This document shows, one piece after another, positions 36,981 to 46,502 of a stretch of DNA of 64,000 bases; the first letter of the stretch is position 1, and each line of letters opens with the position of its first letter. The stretch is from Lactococcus garvieae subsp. garvieae. Lineage in GTDB: Bacteria > Bacillota > Bacilli > Lactobacillales > Streptococcaceae. The DNA is taken from NCBI RefSeq assembly GCF_029024465.1, contig NZ_CP118950.1, positions 496,001 through 560,000 of the forward strand. Reading direction: 5' to 3'. A program made the translations under genes and the position numbers. The notes beneath the pieces were generated by a model. It had not been told where the DNA came from and did no database searches. It was given only the letters and a program-made list of their open reading frames with translations.

Positions 36981-37867
36981 TGAATGCAAAACGCACAGAT
37001 AAAATTGCCACTGGCGTGCTCTATGCACTTTCAGGCATCATTGTTGCAATACTCGCTTTTCTCTTGATTTATATTTTGGTTAAAGGTTTACCTTTTGTAT
37101 CTTGGGAATTCTTAACAACGCCTTCAAATCCATTGACTGGCGGCGGTATTGCTGTTCAACTTTTTAACTCAGTTTACTTATTAGTTGTGACTCTAATTAT
37201 CTCAATTCCACTTTCATTGGGTGCGGGAATTTACCTTTCAGAATACGCCAATCAAAAACATTGGTTGACTGGTGCAGTTCGCTCAGCGATTGAGGTCTTA
37301 TCATCACTCCCTTCAATCGTTGTGGGTCTCTTCGGTATGTTACTCTTCGTGATTCAGTTTGGGCTTGGTTTCTCTGTCTTATCCGGTGCCCTCGCACTTA
37401 CAGTTTTCAACCTCCCTTTGATGACACGTAATGTTGAGGAATCACTCCGTGCTATTCCAACAATGCAACGTGAAGGTGGCTTGGCTCTTGGTTTATCAAA
37501 ATGGGAAACAGCGACTAAAGTCATCTTGCCAGCAGCTGTACCGGGGATTTTAACAGGGGTTATCTTATCTTCAGGCCGTGTATTCGGTGAAGCGGCGGCC
37601 TTGATCTATACTGCGGGTCAAACCAACTTGCCCATCAACTGGGCCAACTGGAATCCTATGTCATTGACAAGCCCCTTGTCACTCTTCCGTCCTGCTGAAA
37701 CATTGGCCGTACATATTTGGGCTTTGAATACTGAAGGAACAATCGCAACAGCAACTCAGATTTCTGCAGGAGCTTCTGCAGTACTGATTATCTTTGTTTT
37801 GCTGTTCAACCTTGGGGCACGTTTCCTCGGAAATCGTCTCCACAAGAAACTCACATCTGGAAATTAG
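36980..37867 (+). CDS. pstA: Phosphate ABC transporter permease PstA
   Basis: A 295-residue partner of PstC with six TM helices. The family motif AIPTMQREGGLALGLSKWETATKVILPAAVPGILTGVILSSGRVFGEAAALIYTAG lies at about residues 155-210. It starts with TAATG coupling to pstC and ends 18 bp before pstB1. Confidence 0.95.
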   Translation: MNAKRTDKIATGVLYALSGIIVAILAFLLIYILVKGLPFVSWEFLTTPSNPLTGGGIAVQLFNSVYLLVVTLIISIPLSLGAGIYLSEYANQKHWLTGAVRSAIEVLSSLPSIVVGLFGMLLFVIQFGLGFSVLSGALALTVFNLPLMTRNVEESLRAIPTMQREGGLALGLSKWETATKVILPAAVPGILTGVILSSGRVFGEAAALIYTAGQTNLPINWANWNPMSLTSPLSLFRPAETLAVHIWALNTEGTIATATQISAGASAVLIIFVLLFNLGARFLGNRLHKKLTSGN

Positions 37868-37885
37868 TAAGGAATATAGAAAAAT

Positions 37886-38689
37886 ATGGCAACTTATGAT
37901 TGGAACGAACGTCACATTTTGACTTTCGACAAAAATATCGCTCTTTCAACAAACGATTTGCGGGTTTTCTATAATGGCACAAAAGAAGCAATTCACGGTG
38001 TCTCTATGCAATTTCCTAAAAATCAAGTGACGGCTTTAATTGGCCCTTCAGGTTCTGGTAAATCAACTTATCTCCGCGCACTCAACCGTATGAATGATAC
38101 GATTGATGGTGCACGAGTAACAGGTGAAATCATGTATGAAGGGGTCAATATTAGTGACCCTAAAGTCAATGTTTACGAAGTCCGTAAACAAATCGGTATG
38201 GTTTTCCAAAGACCAAATCCTTTCCCAAAATCAATCTATGAAAATATCGCTTTTATCCACCGTCGTGAAGGGATAAAAGACAAGAAAAAATTAGATGAAA
38301 TCGTGGAAACTTCCCTTAAGCAAGCCGCTTTATGGGAGCAAGTTAAGGACAATCTAAACAAGTCCGCTTTGGCACTTTCTGGTGGACAGGCACAGCGTTT
38401 ATGTATTGCGCGTGCCCTTTCAGTTAAACCAGAAATCATCTTGATGGATGAGCCGGCCTCAGCTTTGGACCCTATTTCTACAATGCAAATTGAAGAAACC
38501 ATGACCGAATTGAAGAAAGACTATACGATCATTATCGTGACGCACAATATGCAACAAGCCAGTCGTGTTTCTGACTATACGGCATTCTTCTATTCAGGCG
38601 ACTTGATTGAATACGATGAGACAAGCAAAATCTTCACACAGCCAAATCTTAAAGCGACAGAAGATTATGTTTCAGGACACTTTGGATAA
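37886..38689 (+). CDS. pstB1: Phosphate ABC transporter ATPase PstB (first copy)
   Basis: A 267-residue ATPase with Walker [10 protein letters not shown] (about 53-61), the Q-loop [14 protein letters not shown] that is diagnostic for PstB, the signature LSGGQAQR, Walker [15 protein letters not shown] and the switch H in [10 protein letters not shown]. An N-terminal extension ([20 protein letters not shown]) is present compared with the second copy. Two PstB subunits with different N termini are usual in lactic acid bacteria. They may form a heterodimer. Confidence 0.95.
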   Translation: MATYDWNERHILTFDKNIALSTNDLRVFYNGTKEAIHGVSMQFPKNQVTALIGPSGSGKSTYLRALNRMNDTIDGARVTGEIMYEGVNISDPKVNVYEVRKQIGMVFQRPNPFPKSIYENIAFIHRREGIKDKKKLDEIVETSLKQAALWEQVKDNLNKSALALSGGQAQRLCIARALSVKPEIILMDEPASALDPISTMQIEETMTELKKDYTIIIVTHNMQQASRVSDYTAFFYSGDLIEYDETSKIFTQPNLKATEDYVSGHFG

Positions 38690-38702
38690 TCGAGAGGACA
38701 AT

Positions 38703-39464
38703 ATGACAAAAGAAGCAATTTTAACAGTCAGCGACCTTTCGCTGTATTATAGTAAGAAAAAAGCGCTCAATCAAATCAATATGGAATTCTATCCTAATGA
38801 GATTACAGCACTTATTGGCCCCTCTGGATGTGGGAAATCAACACTTTTGCGCTCGATTAACCGCATGAACGATTTAATTCCAACCGTAACAATTACGGGC
38901 GCAATCATGTACAAAGGCCATAACATCTACAGCCCCAAAGTGGATACCGTAGATCTTCGTAAAGAAATCGGCATGGTCTTCCAGCAACCTAATCCTTTCC
39001 CGTTTTCAATTTATGAAAATGTTGTCTATGGTTTGCGTCTCAAAGGTGTAAAAGACAAGGCTTTGCTCGATGAAGTTGTTGAGAATTCGCTTAAGGCCGC
39101 AAATATTTGGGATGAAGTAAAAGATATTCTTCATACTTCAGCACTTGGTTTATCTGGTGGACAACAACAACGTGTGTGTATCGCACGTGTGCTTGCTGTC
39201 AATCCTAAAATTATCTTGCTTGATGAGCCAACGTCAGCCTTAGACCCGATTTCGGCAGGACATGTAGAAGAGACACTTTTAGAACTTAAAGAAGATTATA
39301 CTTTAGCTATTGTTACGCACAGCATGCAACAAGCTTCACGTATCTCTGATCGTACTGCTTTCATGCTCAATGGTGACTTAGTTGAAATGGACAACACGAA
39401 AAAAATCTTCCTTAACCCTGAAAAACAGGAAACAGAAGATTATATTGCGGGTAAGTTTGGATAA
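38703..39464 (+). CDS. pstB2: Phosphate ABC transporter ATPase PstB (second copy)
   Basis: A 253-residue ATPase with Walker [11 protein letters not shown]-loop [14 protein letters not shown], signature LSGGQQQR and Walker [17 protein letters not shown] 38703 with GAGAGGA before it is preferred to an in-frame ATG at 38607, which lies inside pstB1. It is 13 bp after pstB1. Confidence 0.95.
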   Translation: MTKEAILTVSDLSLYYSKKKALNQINMEFYPNEITALIGPSGCGKSTLLRSINRMNDLIPTVTITGAIMYKGHNIYSPKVDTVDLRKEIGMVFQQPNPFPFSIYENVVYGLRLKGVKDKALLDEVVENSLKAANIWDEVKDILHTSALGLSGGQQQRVCIARVLAVNPKIILLDEPTSALDPISAGHVEETLLELKEDYTLAIVTHSMQQASRISDRTAFMLNGDLVEMDNTKKIFLNPEKQETEDYIAGKFG

Positions 39465-39519
39465 TATGGTATGATGTAAGGAGCACCTATTGCTCTGAGC
39501 TTAGTTAAGAGGAGAAAAA

Positions 39520-40173
39520 ATGTTACGTACACAATTCGAAGAAGAACTCAATAAACTTCACAACCAATTTTATTCAATGGGAACACAAGTATCTGCACAA
39601 TTGAATAAAGCAGTTCGTGCCTTTGTGAGTCATGATCGTGAGTTGGCAGAAGATGTCATCACAAGCGATGAAATGATTAACCAATTGGAAACTAAATTAG
39701 AAACAAAATCACTGGAAATGATTGCGTTGCAACAACCGGTTTCAGGGGACTTACGTACGATTATCACAGTACTTAAAGCTTCAAGTGACTTGGAGCGTAT
39801 GGGCGATCACGTGACTTCAATTGCCAAAGCGGCAATCAACCTTAAAGGTGAAGAACGTATCCATGAAGTCGAAGAAGATATTTCCCTGTTAGGTGAAAAA
39901 GTAAAATCAGTCGTTGACGCTTCATTGAATGCTTATATTCAAGGCAATGACAAACGCGCTCGTGAAATCGCGGATCAATACCAAACAGTTAAAAACATGA
40001 GCGGTGAAATCCAAGAAAAAATCTTGGAAGCGATGAAAGAAAATACAGAAACAATCACTACAGGTAAAGATTACTTGATGACTCTTGTTTTCTTAGAACG
40101 TATCACTGGCTATGCTGTCAATCTTTGTGAATGGATTGTTTACTTGAAATCCGGGAATATCGTTGAGTTGTAA
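39520..40173 (+). CDS. phoU: Phosphate signalling protein PhoU
   Basis: A 217-residue helical protein made of two PhoU repeats. Each contains a metal-binding E/DxxxD type motif: IITVLKASSDLERMGDHVTSIA in the first and LVFLERITGYAVNLCEWIV in the second. PhoU links Pst transport to the phosphate-sensing kinase and lowers uptake when phosphate is ample. It is the last gene of the operon, with the SD AGAGGAG and a terminator shared with serS. Confidence 0.93.
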   Translation: MLRTQFEEELNKLHNQFYSMGTQVSAQLNKAVRAFVSHDRELAEDVITSDEMINQLETKLETKSLEMIALQQPVSGDLRTIITVLKASSDLERMGDHVTSIAKAAINLKGEERIHEVEEDISLLGEKVKSVVDASLNAYIQGNDKRAREIADQYQTVKNMSGEIQEKILEAMKENTETITTGKDYLMTLVFLERITGYAVNLCEWIVYLKSGNIVEL

Positions 40174-40176
40174 AAT

Positions 40177-40204
40177 AAAAAACTTGCTTTTGCAAGTTTT
40201 TTTC
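40177..40204. terminator. Bidirectional terminator between phoU and serS
   Basis: AAAAAACTTGC, TTT loop, and GCAAGTTTTTTT. The flanking A and T runs allow use on both strands. Confidence 0.85.
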
Positions 40205-40206
40205 TT

Positions 40207-41478
40207 TTATTTAATAACTTCTAAACCACCCATATATGGACGAAGGACTTCAGGGACAGTTACTGAACCGTCTTCGTTTTGATAGTTTTCAAGGATGGCA
40301 GCAACTGTACGACCGACCGCAAGACCAGAACCATTTAAAGTGTGAAGTAGGTTCACTTTGCCGTCTTCATCACGATAGCGGATTTGGGCACGGCGTGCTT
40401 GGAAGTCTTCACAGTTTGAACAACTTGAAATTTCACGGTAAGTGTTTTGAGCTGGAATCCAAACTTCCAAGTCATAAGTTTTAGCAGCAGAGAAGCCCAT
40501 ATCACCTGTAGAAAGTGCGATGACACGATAAGCTAAACCGAGTTTTTGGAGAATGTTTTCGGCATTGACAACCATTTTTTCTAGTTCATCGTAAGATTCC
40601 TCAGGGCGAGCAAATTTGACCATTTCAACTTTATGGAACTGGTGCAAACGAATCAAGCCACGTGTATCACGTCCAGCTGAACCAGCTTCAGAACGGAATG
40701 AAGGAGACATTGCTGTGAAGTAAACCGGAAGTTCAGCATTATCCAAGATTTCACCACGGTAGTAGTTGGTCAAAGGTACTTCAGCCGTAGGAATGAGCAC
40801 AAAACCGCGGTCATCATTTACTTCAAAAGTATCTTCTTTGAATTTTGGATATTGACCTGTACCGAACATAGACTCTTGATTGACCATATAAGGTGTAATC
40901 ATTTCAGTATAGCCTTCTTTAGCATGTTCGTCTAACATAAAGTTATACAAGGCACGCTCTAAACGCGCCCCAGCGCCTTTATAGAAGAGGAAACGAGAAC
41001 CTGTAACTTTACCGCCACGTTCCCAATCAAGGATGCCAAGAGACTCTCCTAAGTCCCAATGAGGCTTAGGCTCAAAGCTGAACTCAGGCGCTTGGCCATG
41101 ACGACGAATTTCGACATTATCATCCTCATCAGCACCTACAGGCACATCGTCATGTGGCAAGTTAGGGAGCGTTGTTGTATATGTAGTCAACTTTTCTTCG
41201 ATATCTGCAAGCTCAGCATCAATGACTTTAATATCGGCAGAAACTTGTTTCATGGCAGTGATTTTTTCAGATGCATCACCTTTTTCACGTTTAATCAACG
41301 CGATTTCATCAGATACGGCATTACGTTCTTTTTTCAAGTTCTCAGATTGTACGATCAGTTCACGACGACGTACATCGAGTTCATGGAGTTCTTGCAGTGT
41401 TTCCTTTTTAACACCACGTGTTTCCAATTTTGCGGCTACTCCGTCAAAGTCTGCACGGATTTTTTTGATATCAAGCAT
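40207..41478 (-). CDS. serS: Seryl-tRNA synthetase
   Basis: A 423-residue class II synthetase that charges tRNA-Ser and tRNA-Sec type acceptors. The N-terminal coiled-coil arm (about 25-100, rich in [19 protein letters not shown]) is followed by the catalytic core with [16 protein letters not shown], the motif 2 region [26 protein letters not shown] and motif 3 [23 protein letters not shown] 41478 follows AAAGGAGA. Expression is controlled by a T-box leader just upstream. Confidence 0.97.
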   Translation of the reverse strand: MLDIKKIRADFDGVAAKLETRGVKKETLQELHELDVRRRELIVQSENLKKERNAVSDEIALIKREKGDASEKITAMKQVSADIKVIDAELADIEEKLTTYTTTLPNLPHDDVPVGADEDDNVEIRRHGQAPEFSFEPKPHWDLGESLGILDWERGGKVTGSRFLFYKGAGARLERALYNFMLDEHAKEGYTEMITPYMVNQESMFGTGQYPKFKEDTFEVNDDRGFVLIPTAEVPLTNYYRGEILDNAELPVYFTAMSPSFRSEAGSAGRDTRGLIRLHQFHKVEMVKFARPEESYDELEKMVVNAENILQKLGLAYRVIALSTGDMGFSAAKTYDLEVWIPAQNTYREISSCSNCEDFQARRAQIRYRDEDGKVNLLHTLNGSGLAVGRTVAAILENYQNEDGSVTVPEVLRPYMGGLEVIK

Positions 41479-41502
41479 AAAATCTCCTTTTTAATATAAA
41501 AT

Positions 41503-41723
41503 AAAAAGCCCTAATTCTCCATAAAGAAGAATTAGGGCGCTATTAGCACGGTTCCACCTAAATTTCCTGTCATAGGGACAGGACTTTAGTTCCCTTATCG
41601 CGAGAAACACGTTCCTACTTTCATAGGATAAAATCAAGCAAGAAGCAGAATGTTTAAAGAATCTTTACTTGTTTTCACCAACCACAAGCTCTCTCGGAAA
41701 AGATAGTCTCAAAACTGACTTCT
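41503..41723 (-). promoter_or_regulatory. T-box riboswitch (serine) of serS
   Basis: The T-box core AGGTGGAACCGTGC reads on the minus strand from 41559 to 41546. The terminator stem GCCCTAATTCT / AGAATTAGGGC (41508-41538) is followed by T bases. Stem I has GAGAGAGCTTGTGG and TTGGTGAAAAC. A TCT (Ser) in AAACATTCTGC is the probable specifier, but this is less certain than the core. Confidence 0.9.
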
Positions 41724-41729
41724 ATTGTC

Positions 41730-41758
41730 ATTCTATCAGAAAATTTAAAACTTTGCAA
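41730..41758 (-). promoter_or_regulatory. Promoter of the serS leader
   Basis: On the minus strand, TTGCAA (41758-41753), a 17-bp spacer and TAGAAT (41735-41730). RNA should start near 41723. Confidence 0.7.
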
Positions 41759-41822
41759 GCGCCTCATAAATCATTAGTGCTTTGAAATTCTAAATGGTAT
41801 TATAGAATAAAGGGGGGGAACG

Positions 41823-42500
41823 ATGTCAATCATTGGAGTAAAGATAGATAAGCAGTTTATAAAAGATTTAATTGTTCTTATTATAGGAGTGGGTTTCTAT
41901 ATTTTATCGGTAAGACTTTTTGTTATTCCTAATTATTTGGCAAGTAATGGGATTGCAGGTTTTTCAGTATTTGTTGATTTTGTTTTTGGAATCAATCCAG
42001 CACTGACTTTCTTTGTCGTCAACATTCCCTTGTTCCTTTTTGGTTGGAAGCTGTTGAGCCGAAGAGAACTTTTGTTGAGTGTTCCTGGTGCTGCTGCGAT
42101 GAGTTTATGGATGCTGGCCTATGAGGCGATGGGAATTAACGGTTTTCAATTTAACCAAATTATTTTCGCTGGCATTTCTGACGGTATTTTATCAGGAATA
42201 GGAGCAGGACTTGTTGTAGTATCCAACGGAACTTTCGGTGGTTCAATCCTCCTGAGTCGAATTATGGAAGATCGCTGGCAATTTACGATTGATCGTGTCT
42301 TATTTGGTATTGATATCGTCGTTATGGGACTATCTTTAGTGACTTATCTGGCCTTTCCAAACTTTGCTGTCACTCTCTTGTCATGCTATATTTTTAGCAA
42401 AGTCACACGCTTTATTGGGCGGAAAGATTACCGTGATAAGATTTTAGATGTTCTATATTTTAATTTATTTAGACGTGAAAGAAACAGAACAGATACTTAA
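41823..42500 (+). CDS. YitT-family membrane protein (short form)
   Basis: A 225-residue protein with five to six TM helices, resembling the YitT/DUF161 family (FIKDLIVLIIGVGFYILSVRLFVIPNYLASNGIAGFSVF, then LGAGLVVVSNGTFGGSILLSRI-like GIGAGLVVVSNGTFGGSILLSR). The usual family members are about 280 residues and end in a cytosolic DUF2179 domain, which is absent here. GGGGGGAACG serves as SD. Function unknown. Confidence 0.78.
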   Translation: MSIIGVKIDKQFIKDLIVLIIGVGFYILSVRLFVIPNYLASNGIAGFSVFVDFVFGINPALTFFVVNIPLFLFGWKLLSRRELLLSVPGAAAMSLWMLAYEAMGINGFQFNQIIFAGISDGILSGIGAGLVVVSNGTFGGSILLSRIMEDRWQFTIDRVLFGIDIVVMGLSLVTYLAFPNFAVTLLSCYIFSKVTRFIGRKDYRDKILDVLYFNLFRRERNRTDT

Positions 42501-42542
42501 CCTAGAAAATCATGGTGCATGTGCAGTATGTTTTTTTTTGTC

Positions 42543-42568
42543 AAAAAATAGCCTCAAAGGGAGGCTAT
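42543..42568 (-). terminator. Terminator of manO
   Basis: ATAGCCTC (42548-42555), short loop, GAGGCTAT (42561-42568). Six T bases follow on the minus strand. Confidence 0.85.
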
Positions 42569-42571
42569 CTA

Positions 42572-42952
42572 TTATTTCTTTTTACGACGGAAGAGGCTAA
42601 AGAATTTATCAAAGAATCCTTTTTGACGGACGACTTTTTCATTTCCAATATATTGTCGGATGTATTTTAAGACAGTTCCAGACTCTTTGGCAGCAAAACG
42701 AACTTTCTGCTCATTACGAAAGACAATAATAAACTGACGTCCAATTTTTACTTTTCCATTTTTGGAAACAGAAACATCACCTTCCACACGTTTAATAGAG
42801 GCCCAAGGGAATTGCATGTTTTTTTCAACATTTGTATCATTGAAAAACTCGAAAGCTCGGTCTCCAATCATAATTTTACCATATTCAGCAAAGCCAAGAT
42901 AAGCAATACCAGCAGTGGTAAAGTCGACTTTAGTATTCAGTGATTGTGCCAA
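42572..42952 (-). CDS. manO: DUF956 family protein (ManO)
   Basis: A 126-residue cytoplasmic protein of the DUF956 family that is regularly linked to mannose PTS operons. It begins AQSLNTKVDFTTAGIAYLGFAEYGKIMIGD and ends in a very basic tail (FFDKFFSLFRRKKK). The start is TTG at 42952, with AGGAG seven bases before it. No in-frame ATG is available near. Its role in regulating the man-PTS is suggested by genetics in related species but is not defined. It is 105 bp after the IID gene and has its own terminator. Confidence 0.87.
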   Translation of the reverse strand: MAQSLNTKVDFTTAGIAYLGFAEYGKIMIGDRAFEFFNDTNVEKNMQFPWASIKRVEGDVSVSKNGKVKIGRQFIIVFRNEQKVRFAAKESGTVLKYIRQYIGNEKVVRQKGFFDKFFSLFRRKKK

Positions 42953-42984
42953 TTTAGTGCTCCTAACGATATTATAATATATTT

Positions 42985-42993
42985 ATTATATCA
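42985..42993 (-). promoter_or_regulatory. Extended -10 of manO
   Basis: On the minus strand, TGA-TATAAT (42993-42985). A second TATAAT (42976-42971) lies too close to the SD to be useful. Confidence 0.5.
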
Positions 42994-43004
42994 AAAATAA
43001 TCTT

Positions 43005-43035
43005 AATAAAAAATCGCCGCGAGTACACGACGATT
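43005..43035 (-). terminator. Terminator of the man-PTS operon
   Basis: AATCGTCG pairs with CGGCGATT on the minus strand (43035-43012) with a GU pair, followed by TTTTTT. Confidence 0.8.
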
Positions 43036-43057
43036 TTGTTCTTGTTTTAAAATCTTA

Positions 43058-44155
43058 TTAAGCAAGACCTGCAACGTGAAGTACGATACCAAGAACGAAC
43101 ATACCAATGATGATGAACAATGGTGCGTTTTTGTTTTTCCATTTGCGCAAGATCCAAAGAACAAGGAAAGTCAAGAGCAATGCGATAAATCCAGGAATTA
43201 ATGAATTGAACACGTCTTGAAGTGATTGTGTTTGTTCTGGGCTCAAGCCAAGACCAGATGATACTTGACCTAAGATGTTGTGCAATGTAGAACCATCAAC
43301 TGTGTTAAGTTGATCAACAGTTACGTAATGTGCGAAACCGCCTTGACCAGCAACACCGTTACCAACACCGTTACCTGCTTGGTCTAACCAATCAAACTTA
43401 GCAACACCGTCGCCTGTAGTACCTGTTTGGGCACCTTGAACAACGACTTTACCAGCTTTATCGATCCATTCACCAACGTAAGCACCATCTGCCAAAGGTT
43501 TAGATGGGAGCATAGCGTTAGGACCAGTGAAGCTGATGTTAACCCAACGTTGGATCAATACACCAAGGATGAACATACCAAGGATAGATGCACCTTTAGT
43601 AATTTGTTGAAGCATTCCTCCACCGAGGTCGCTTGTAATTGCAGTACCTTGTTTGTAACCAAACTCTTGTGTATACCACAAGAAAGCGATACGGATTGCA
43701 TTCCAAACAACGAAGAAGAAGATTGGAGCGATGATAGAACCACCAGTTGCAAGTGAGGCAGCGATGGCACCAACGATAGGACGTACTGTGAACCAGAAGA
43801 CAGGGTCACCGATACCAGCGAGAGGTCCCATCATACCGACTTTCACACCTTGGATAGCTGCTTCATCGATTTCGACACCGTTAGCGATTTCTTCTTCAAG
43901 GGCCAATGTAACACCGACGATAGGTGCGGCTACATATGGGTGAGTATTGAAGAACTCCATGTGGCGTTTCAAAGCTTCTTTAGCTTCTTCAGAACCTGGT
44001 TTGTAGAACTGTTTCAATGCAGGGATGATTGAATAGAGGAAACCAAGGTTTTGCATACGTTCGTAGTTCCAAGAACCTTGAAGGAACATTGAACGGAACA
44101 TAACGCTCAAGCGTGTGTTTTTAGAAAGGCTAAACTTTTTATTTGTATTTTCCAT
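43058..44155 (-). CDS. Mannose/glucose PTS, IID component
   Basis: A 365-residue membrane subunit (ManZ/PtnD type). The N-terminal part is typical (LSVMFRSMFLQGSWNYERMQNLGFLYSIIPALK, HMEFFNTHPYVAAPIVGVTLALEEE, GVKVGMMGPLAGIGDPVFWFTVRPI). A Gly/Val-rich extracellular insertion (about residues 220-300) makes it longer than enterobacterial IID of ~280 residues. Related extra regions are receptor determinants for class IIa-like bacteriocins. The last helix ends the protein. It is the third gene of the operon, 22 bp after IIC. Confidence 0.93.
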   Translation of the reverse strand: MENTNKKFSLSKNTRLSVMFRSMFLQGSWNYERMQNLGFLYSIIPALKQFYKPGSEEAKEALKRHMEFFNTHPYVAAPIVGVTLALEEEIANGVEIDEAAIQGVKVGMMGPLAGIGDPVFWFTVRPIVGAIAASLATGGSIIAPIFFFVVWNAIRIAFLWYTQEFGYKQGTAITSDLGGGMLQQITKGASILGMFILGVLIQRWVNISFTGPNAMLPSKPLADGAYVGEWIDKAGKVVVQGAQTGTTGDGVAKFDWLDQAGNGVGNGVAGQGGFAHYVTVDQLNTVDGSTLHNILGQVSSGLGLSPEQTQSLQDVFNSLIPGFIALLLTFLVLWILRKWKNKNAPLFIIIGMFVLGIVLHVAGLA

Positions 44156-44177
44156 TTTTATAAAATCTCCTTCCTAA

Positions 44178-44981
44178 TTAATAATCGTTGAGAATATCGC
44201 CGATTGGGTCACCACTTGAAGAAGCAGTTCCACCGTTACCAGCAGTATTAGAAAGATTGAGGTAGATAAGAGCGATAACAACACCAAGGATACCCATACC
44301 AATCAAAGTGATTGAAGAAAGTGGTGCGAGTACAAATCCGAGGAAGAAGAATGGCCATAGCTCTTTAGTTGCCATGAGGTTGATAACCATTGCGTAACCA
44401 ACAACAACAACCATACCACCACCAACAGCAAGACCTTTAGAAACCCAATCAGGAATTGCGTTCAAAGCAGCAGTTACTGTTTCAGCAGGGATAGCAAGGA
44501 TGATTGCAGCAGGGATAGCAATACGCAAACCTTGAAGAAGGAGTGCGAACATGTGCCAACCAGCGACACCTGAGTAAGAACCTTTTTCAGCAGCAGCATC
44601 AGCTAAGTGAACGATACCAACTGAGAGGAAACGAACCAAAGTAGTAAGTACGAGACCAGCAGTTGCCAACAAGATAGCGGCAGGTACGATAACACCAGTG
44701 ATGTGTGTCAAGTCAAAGTTACCACCTTGAACCATCAAGATAGCAGAAGCGACAGAAGCAAGTGCAGCGTCAGGTGCGACAGCGGCACCAACGTTAGCCC
44801 AACCGAGGGCGATCATTTGCAATGAACCACCCAAGATGATCCCTGCAGCCATGTGACCAGTAGCGATACCGATCAATGAGCAGGCGATAATTGGTTGGTG
44901 AAATTGCCATTGGTCCAAGATACCTTCAAGTCCAGCTAAGAACGCGAAGATAAGAACTAAAATGATTGAAATAATACTCAT
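44178..44981 (-). CDS. Mannose/glucose PTS, IIC component
   Basis: A 267-residue membrane subunit (ManY/PtnC type) that binds and carries sugar. The features include FAFLAGLEGILDQWQFHQPIIACSLIGIATG and the GGSLQMIALGWANVGAAVAPDAALAS motif near residue 52. About seven to nine hydrophobic segments are visible. It is the second gene of the operon, 30 bp after IIAB. Confidence 0.95.
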   Translation of the reverse strand: MSIISIILVLIFAFLAGLEGILDQWQFHQPIIACSLIGIATGHMAAGIILGGSLQMIALGWANVGAAVAPDAALASVASAILMVQGGNFDLTHITGVIVPAAILLATAGLVLTTLVRFLSVGIVHLADAAAEKGSYSGVAGWHMFALLLQGLRIAIPAAIILAIPAETVTAALNAIPDWVSKGLAVGGGMVVVVGYAMVINLMATKELWPFFFLGFVLAPLSSITLIGMGILGVVIALIYLNLSNTAGNGGTASSSGDPIGDILNDY

Positions 44982-45011
44982 TTTATAAATTTCTCCTAAT
45001 AATATTTAATT

Positions 45012-46001
45012 TTACTTAACGTCTGCTTTGTTAATCAAAGCAAACAAGTCAGATTTAGAATCGTTAGGGACTTTACGAACGTCAAATTTAACGCCGAGAT
45101 CACGTAACTTTTCAAAAGCGGCAACATCATCTTTATTTACAGACAATACTGAGTTAAGCATTGTTTTACCTGTGCTGTGTGCCATAGAACCCACGTTAAG
45201 TGTTTCTACAGGTACACCACCTTCAATAGCAGCAAGTGCATCTTGAGGAGTTTCAAACAAGAGAAGGGCTTTAGTTTCACCAAAACGTGGATCTTTAGCA
45301 ACTTCAATCATTTTCTTGATAGGGACAACGTTGGCTTTAACACCTGGAGGTGCAGCTTGTGTGATAAGTGTTTTACGCATCTCATCTTTGGCAACAGCGT
45401 CAGAAACAACGATAATACGGTTTGCTTTTGAATCTGGAGTCCAAGCAGTGGCAACTTGACCGTGGAGAAGACGTGAGTCGATACGTGCAAGATTAATTTT
45501 AATCTTACCGTCACCAACAACAGTACCCTCTGGGATAGCAGTAGCGTTTACGCCAGCTTCAGCTGGTGCAGCGCTTTCTTCAGCAGGATTAAGCTCTTCT
45601 GGCAATGCTTTGATACCAGCTTTAGCTTCCTTAATAATGTTTGCAGCAACTTGTTCAACACCAGCAGAAGCATCCATCATACGTTCTGTGTAGGCTTGAA
45701 TAAGCATTGGCAAGTTGAGGCCTGTGATGATAGCTACCTTACGTTCTGGGTTGGCACCCATAACAGCACTTGCTTGGTTAAATGGAGAACCGCTCCACAA
45801 GTCAGCAAGGACAAGGACTTCATCTTCAGCATCAAATGTTGCGATAGCGGCTTCGATTTTGGCACGTAAGTCGTCTGGTCCTTCGTTAGGCATGAAAGTG
45901 ACAGCTTGTACTTTCTCTTGCTCACCGAAGATCATTGAACCAGATTGCTTGATGCCTGCAGCGAATTCGCCGTGGCTCGCAATAACAATTCCGATACTCA
46001 A
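45012..46001 (-). CDS. Mannose/glucose PTS, IIAB component
   Basis: A 329-residue cytoplasmic fusion. The IIA domain (1-135) has the active His in [16 protein letters not shown] (about residue 10). A Pro/Ala/Glu-rich linker ([18 protein letters not shown]) leads to the IIB domain with its active His in [17 protein letters not shown]. It receives phosphate from HPr and passes it to the sugar. The start codon is TTG at 46001 with AAGGAGG eight bases before it. The promoter is overlapped by a cre-like sequence. Confidence 0.95.
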   Translation of the reverse strand: MSIGIVIASHGEFAAGIKQSGSMIFGEQEKVQAVTFMPNEGPDDLRAKIEAAIATFDAEDEVLVLADLWSGSPFNQASAVMGANPERKVAIITGLNLPMLIQAYTERMMDASAGVEQVAANIIKEAKAGIKALPEELNPAEESAAPAEAGVNATAIPEGTVVGDGKIKINLARIDSRLLHGQVATAWTPDSKANRIIVVSDAVAKDEMRKTLITQAAPPGVKANVVPIKKMIEVAKDPRFGETKALLLFETPQDALAAIEGGVPVETLNVGSMAHSTGKTMLNSVLSVNKDDVAAFEKLRDLGVKFDVRKVPNDSKSDLFALINKADVK

Positions 46002-46051
46002 TTGAGTAACCTCCTTATAAAATTTTTATATAATATAATTATTACTGTCCT

Positions 46052-46080
46052 AGTATACTACAAATTGAAAACATTTGCAA
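46052..46080 (-). promoter_or_regulatory. man-PTS promoter with overlapping cre-like site
   Basis: On the minus strand, TTGCAA (46080-46075), a 17-bp spacer and TATACT (46057-46052). The cre-like TGAAAACATTTGCA (46066-46079, plus-strand reading) has CA instead of CG at the centre and covers the -35. Confidence 0.68.
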
Positions 46081-46253
46081 AAATTTGTGAAACTGGTTTC
46101 ATAAATCTGATTTTTTAATTTAAAGAGCGAAAATAAAAACAACTTGTCGGTGAAAAACAAGCTGTATATATAATGAAAATACTTAATTAAAATCACGAAA
46201 TAGTTAGATAAAGAAGTAATTTTATGTTAAAATAAATAACAGAGTTTAAGGTT
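46081..46253. other. Intergenic region with small palindrome
   Basis: TGAAAC-TG-GTTTCA (46088-46101) is a palindrome just upstream of the man-PTS promoter and could be a further operator. CTTGT / ACAAG makes a small hairpin near 46143-46161. No gene is seen. Confidence 0.45.
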
Positions 46254-46457
46254 TTAAGATTTGGTAATCTTTATCGCAGCTGTTGGGCAATCCTTGGCTG
46301 CACTTATTATTTTATCATCAGAAATATATTCTTTTTCCAGTTTATCGGAATTATTAAATTTAACGATACCGTTATCATGGTAATCGAAGACTTCTGGAGC
46401 ATGTAAATAACAAAGGCCGCATGCAATACAATTTTCTGGTATTATGTTTACTTTCAT
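46254..46457 (-). CDS. Single [4Fe-4S] ferredoxin
   Basis: A 67-residue electron carrier with cysteines in ENCIACGLCYL (positions about 10, 13, 16) and the distal one in AAKDCPTAAI (about 58). This is the one-cluster Bacillus-type ferredoxin. I chose the start at ATG 46457 because residues before it would be hydrophobic and not ferredoxin-like. There is no SD, and TATTAT ends nine bases before the ATG. The gene is divergent from a LysM gene and cmk, an order also seen in streptococci. Confidence 0.9.
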   Translation of the reverse strand: MKVNIIPENCIACGLCYLHAPEVFDYHDNGIVKFNNSDKLEKEYISDDKIISAAKDCPTAAIKITKS

Positions 46458-46502
46458 ACAATGATGATAATATAAAAAAATAAAAAAGGAAAGGAAAAAG
46501 AA

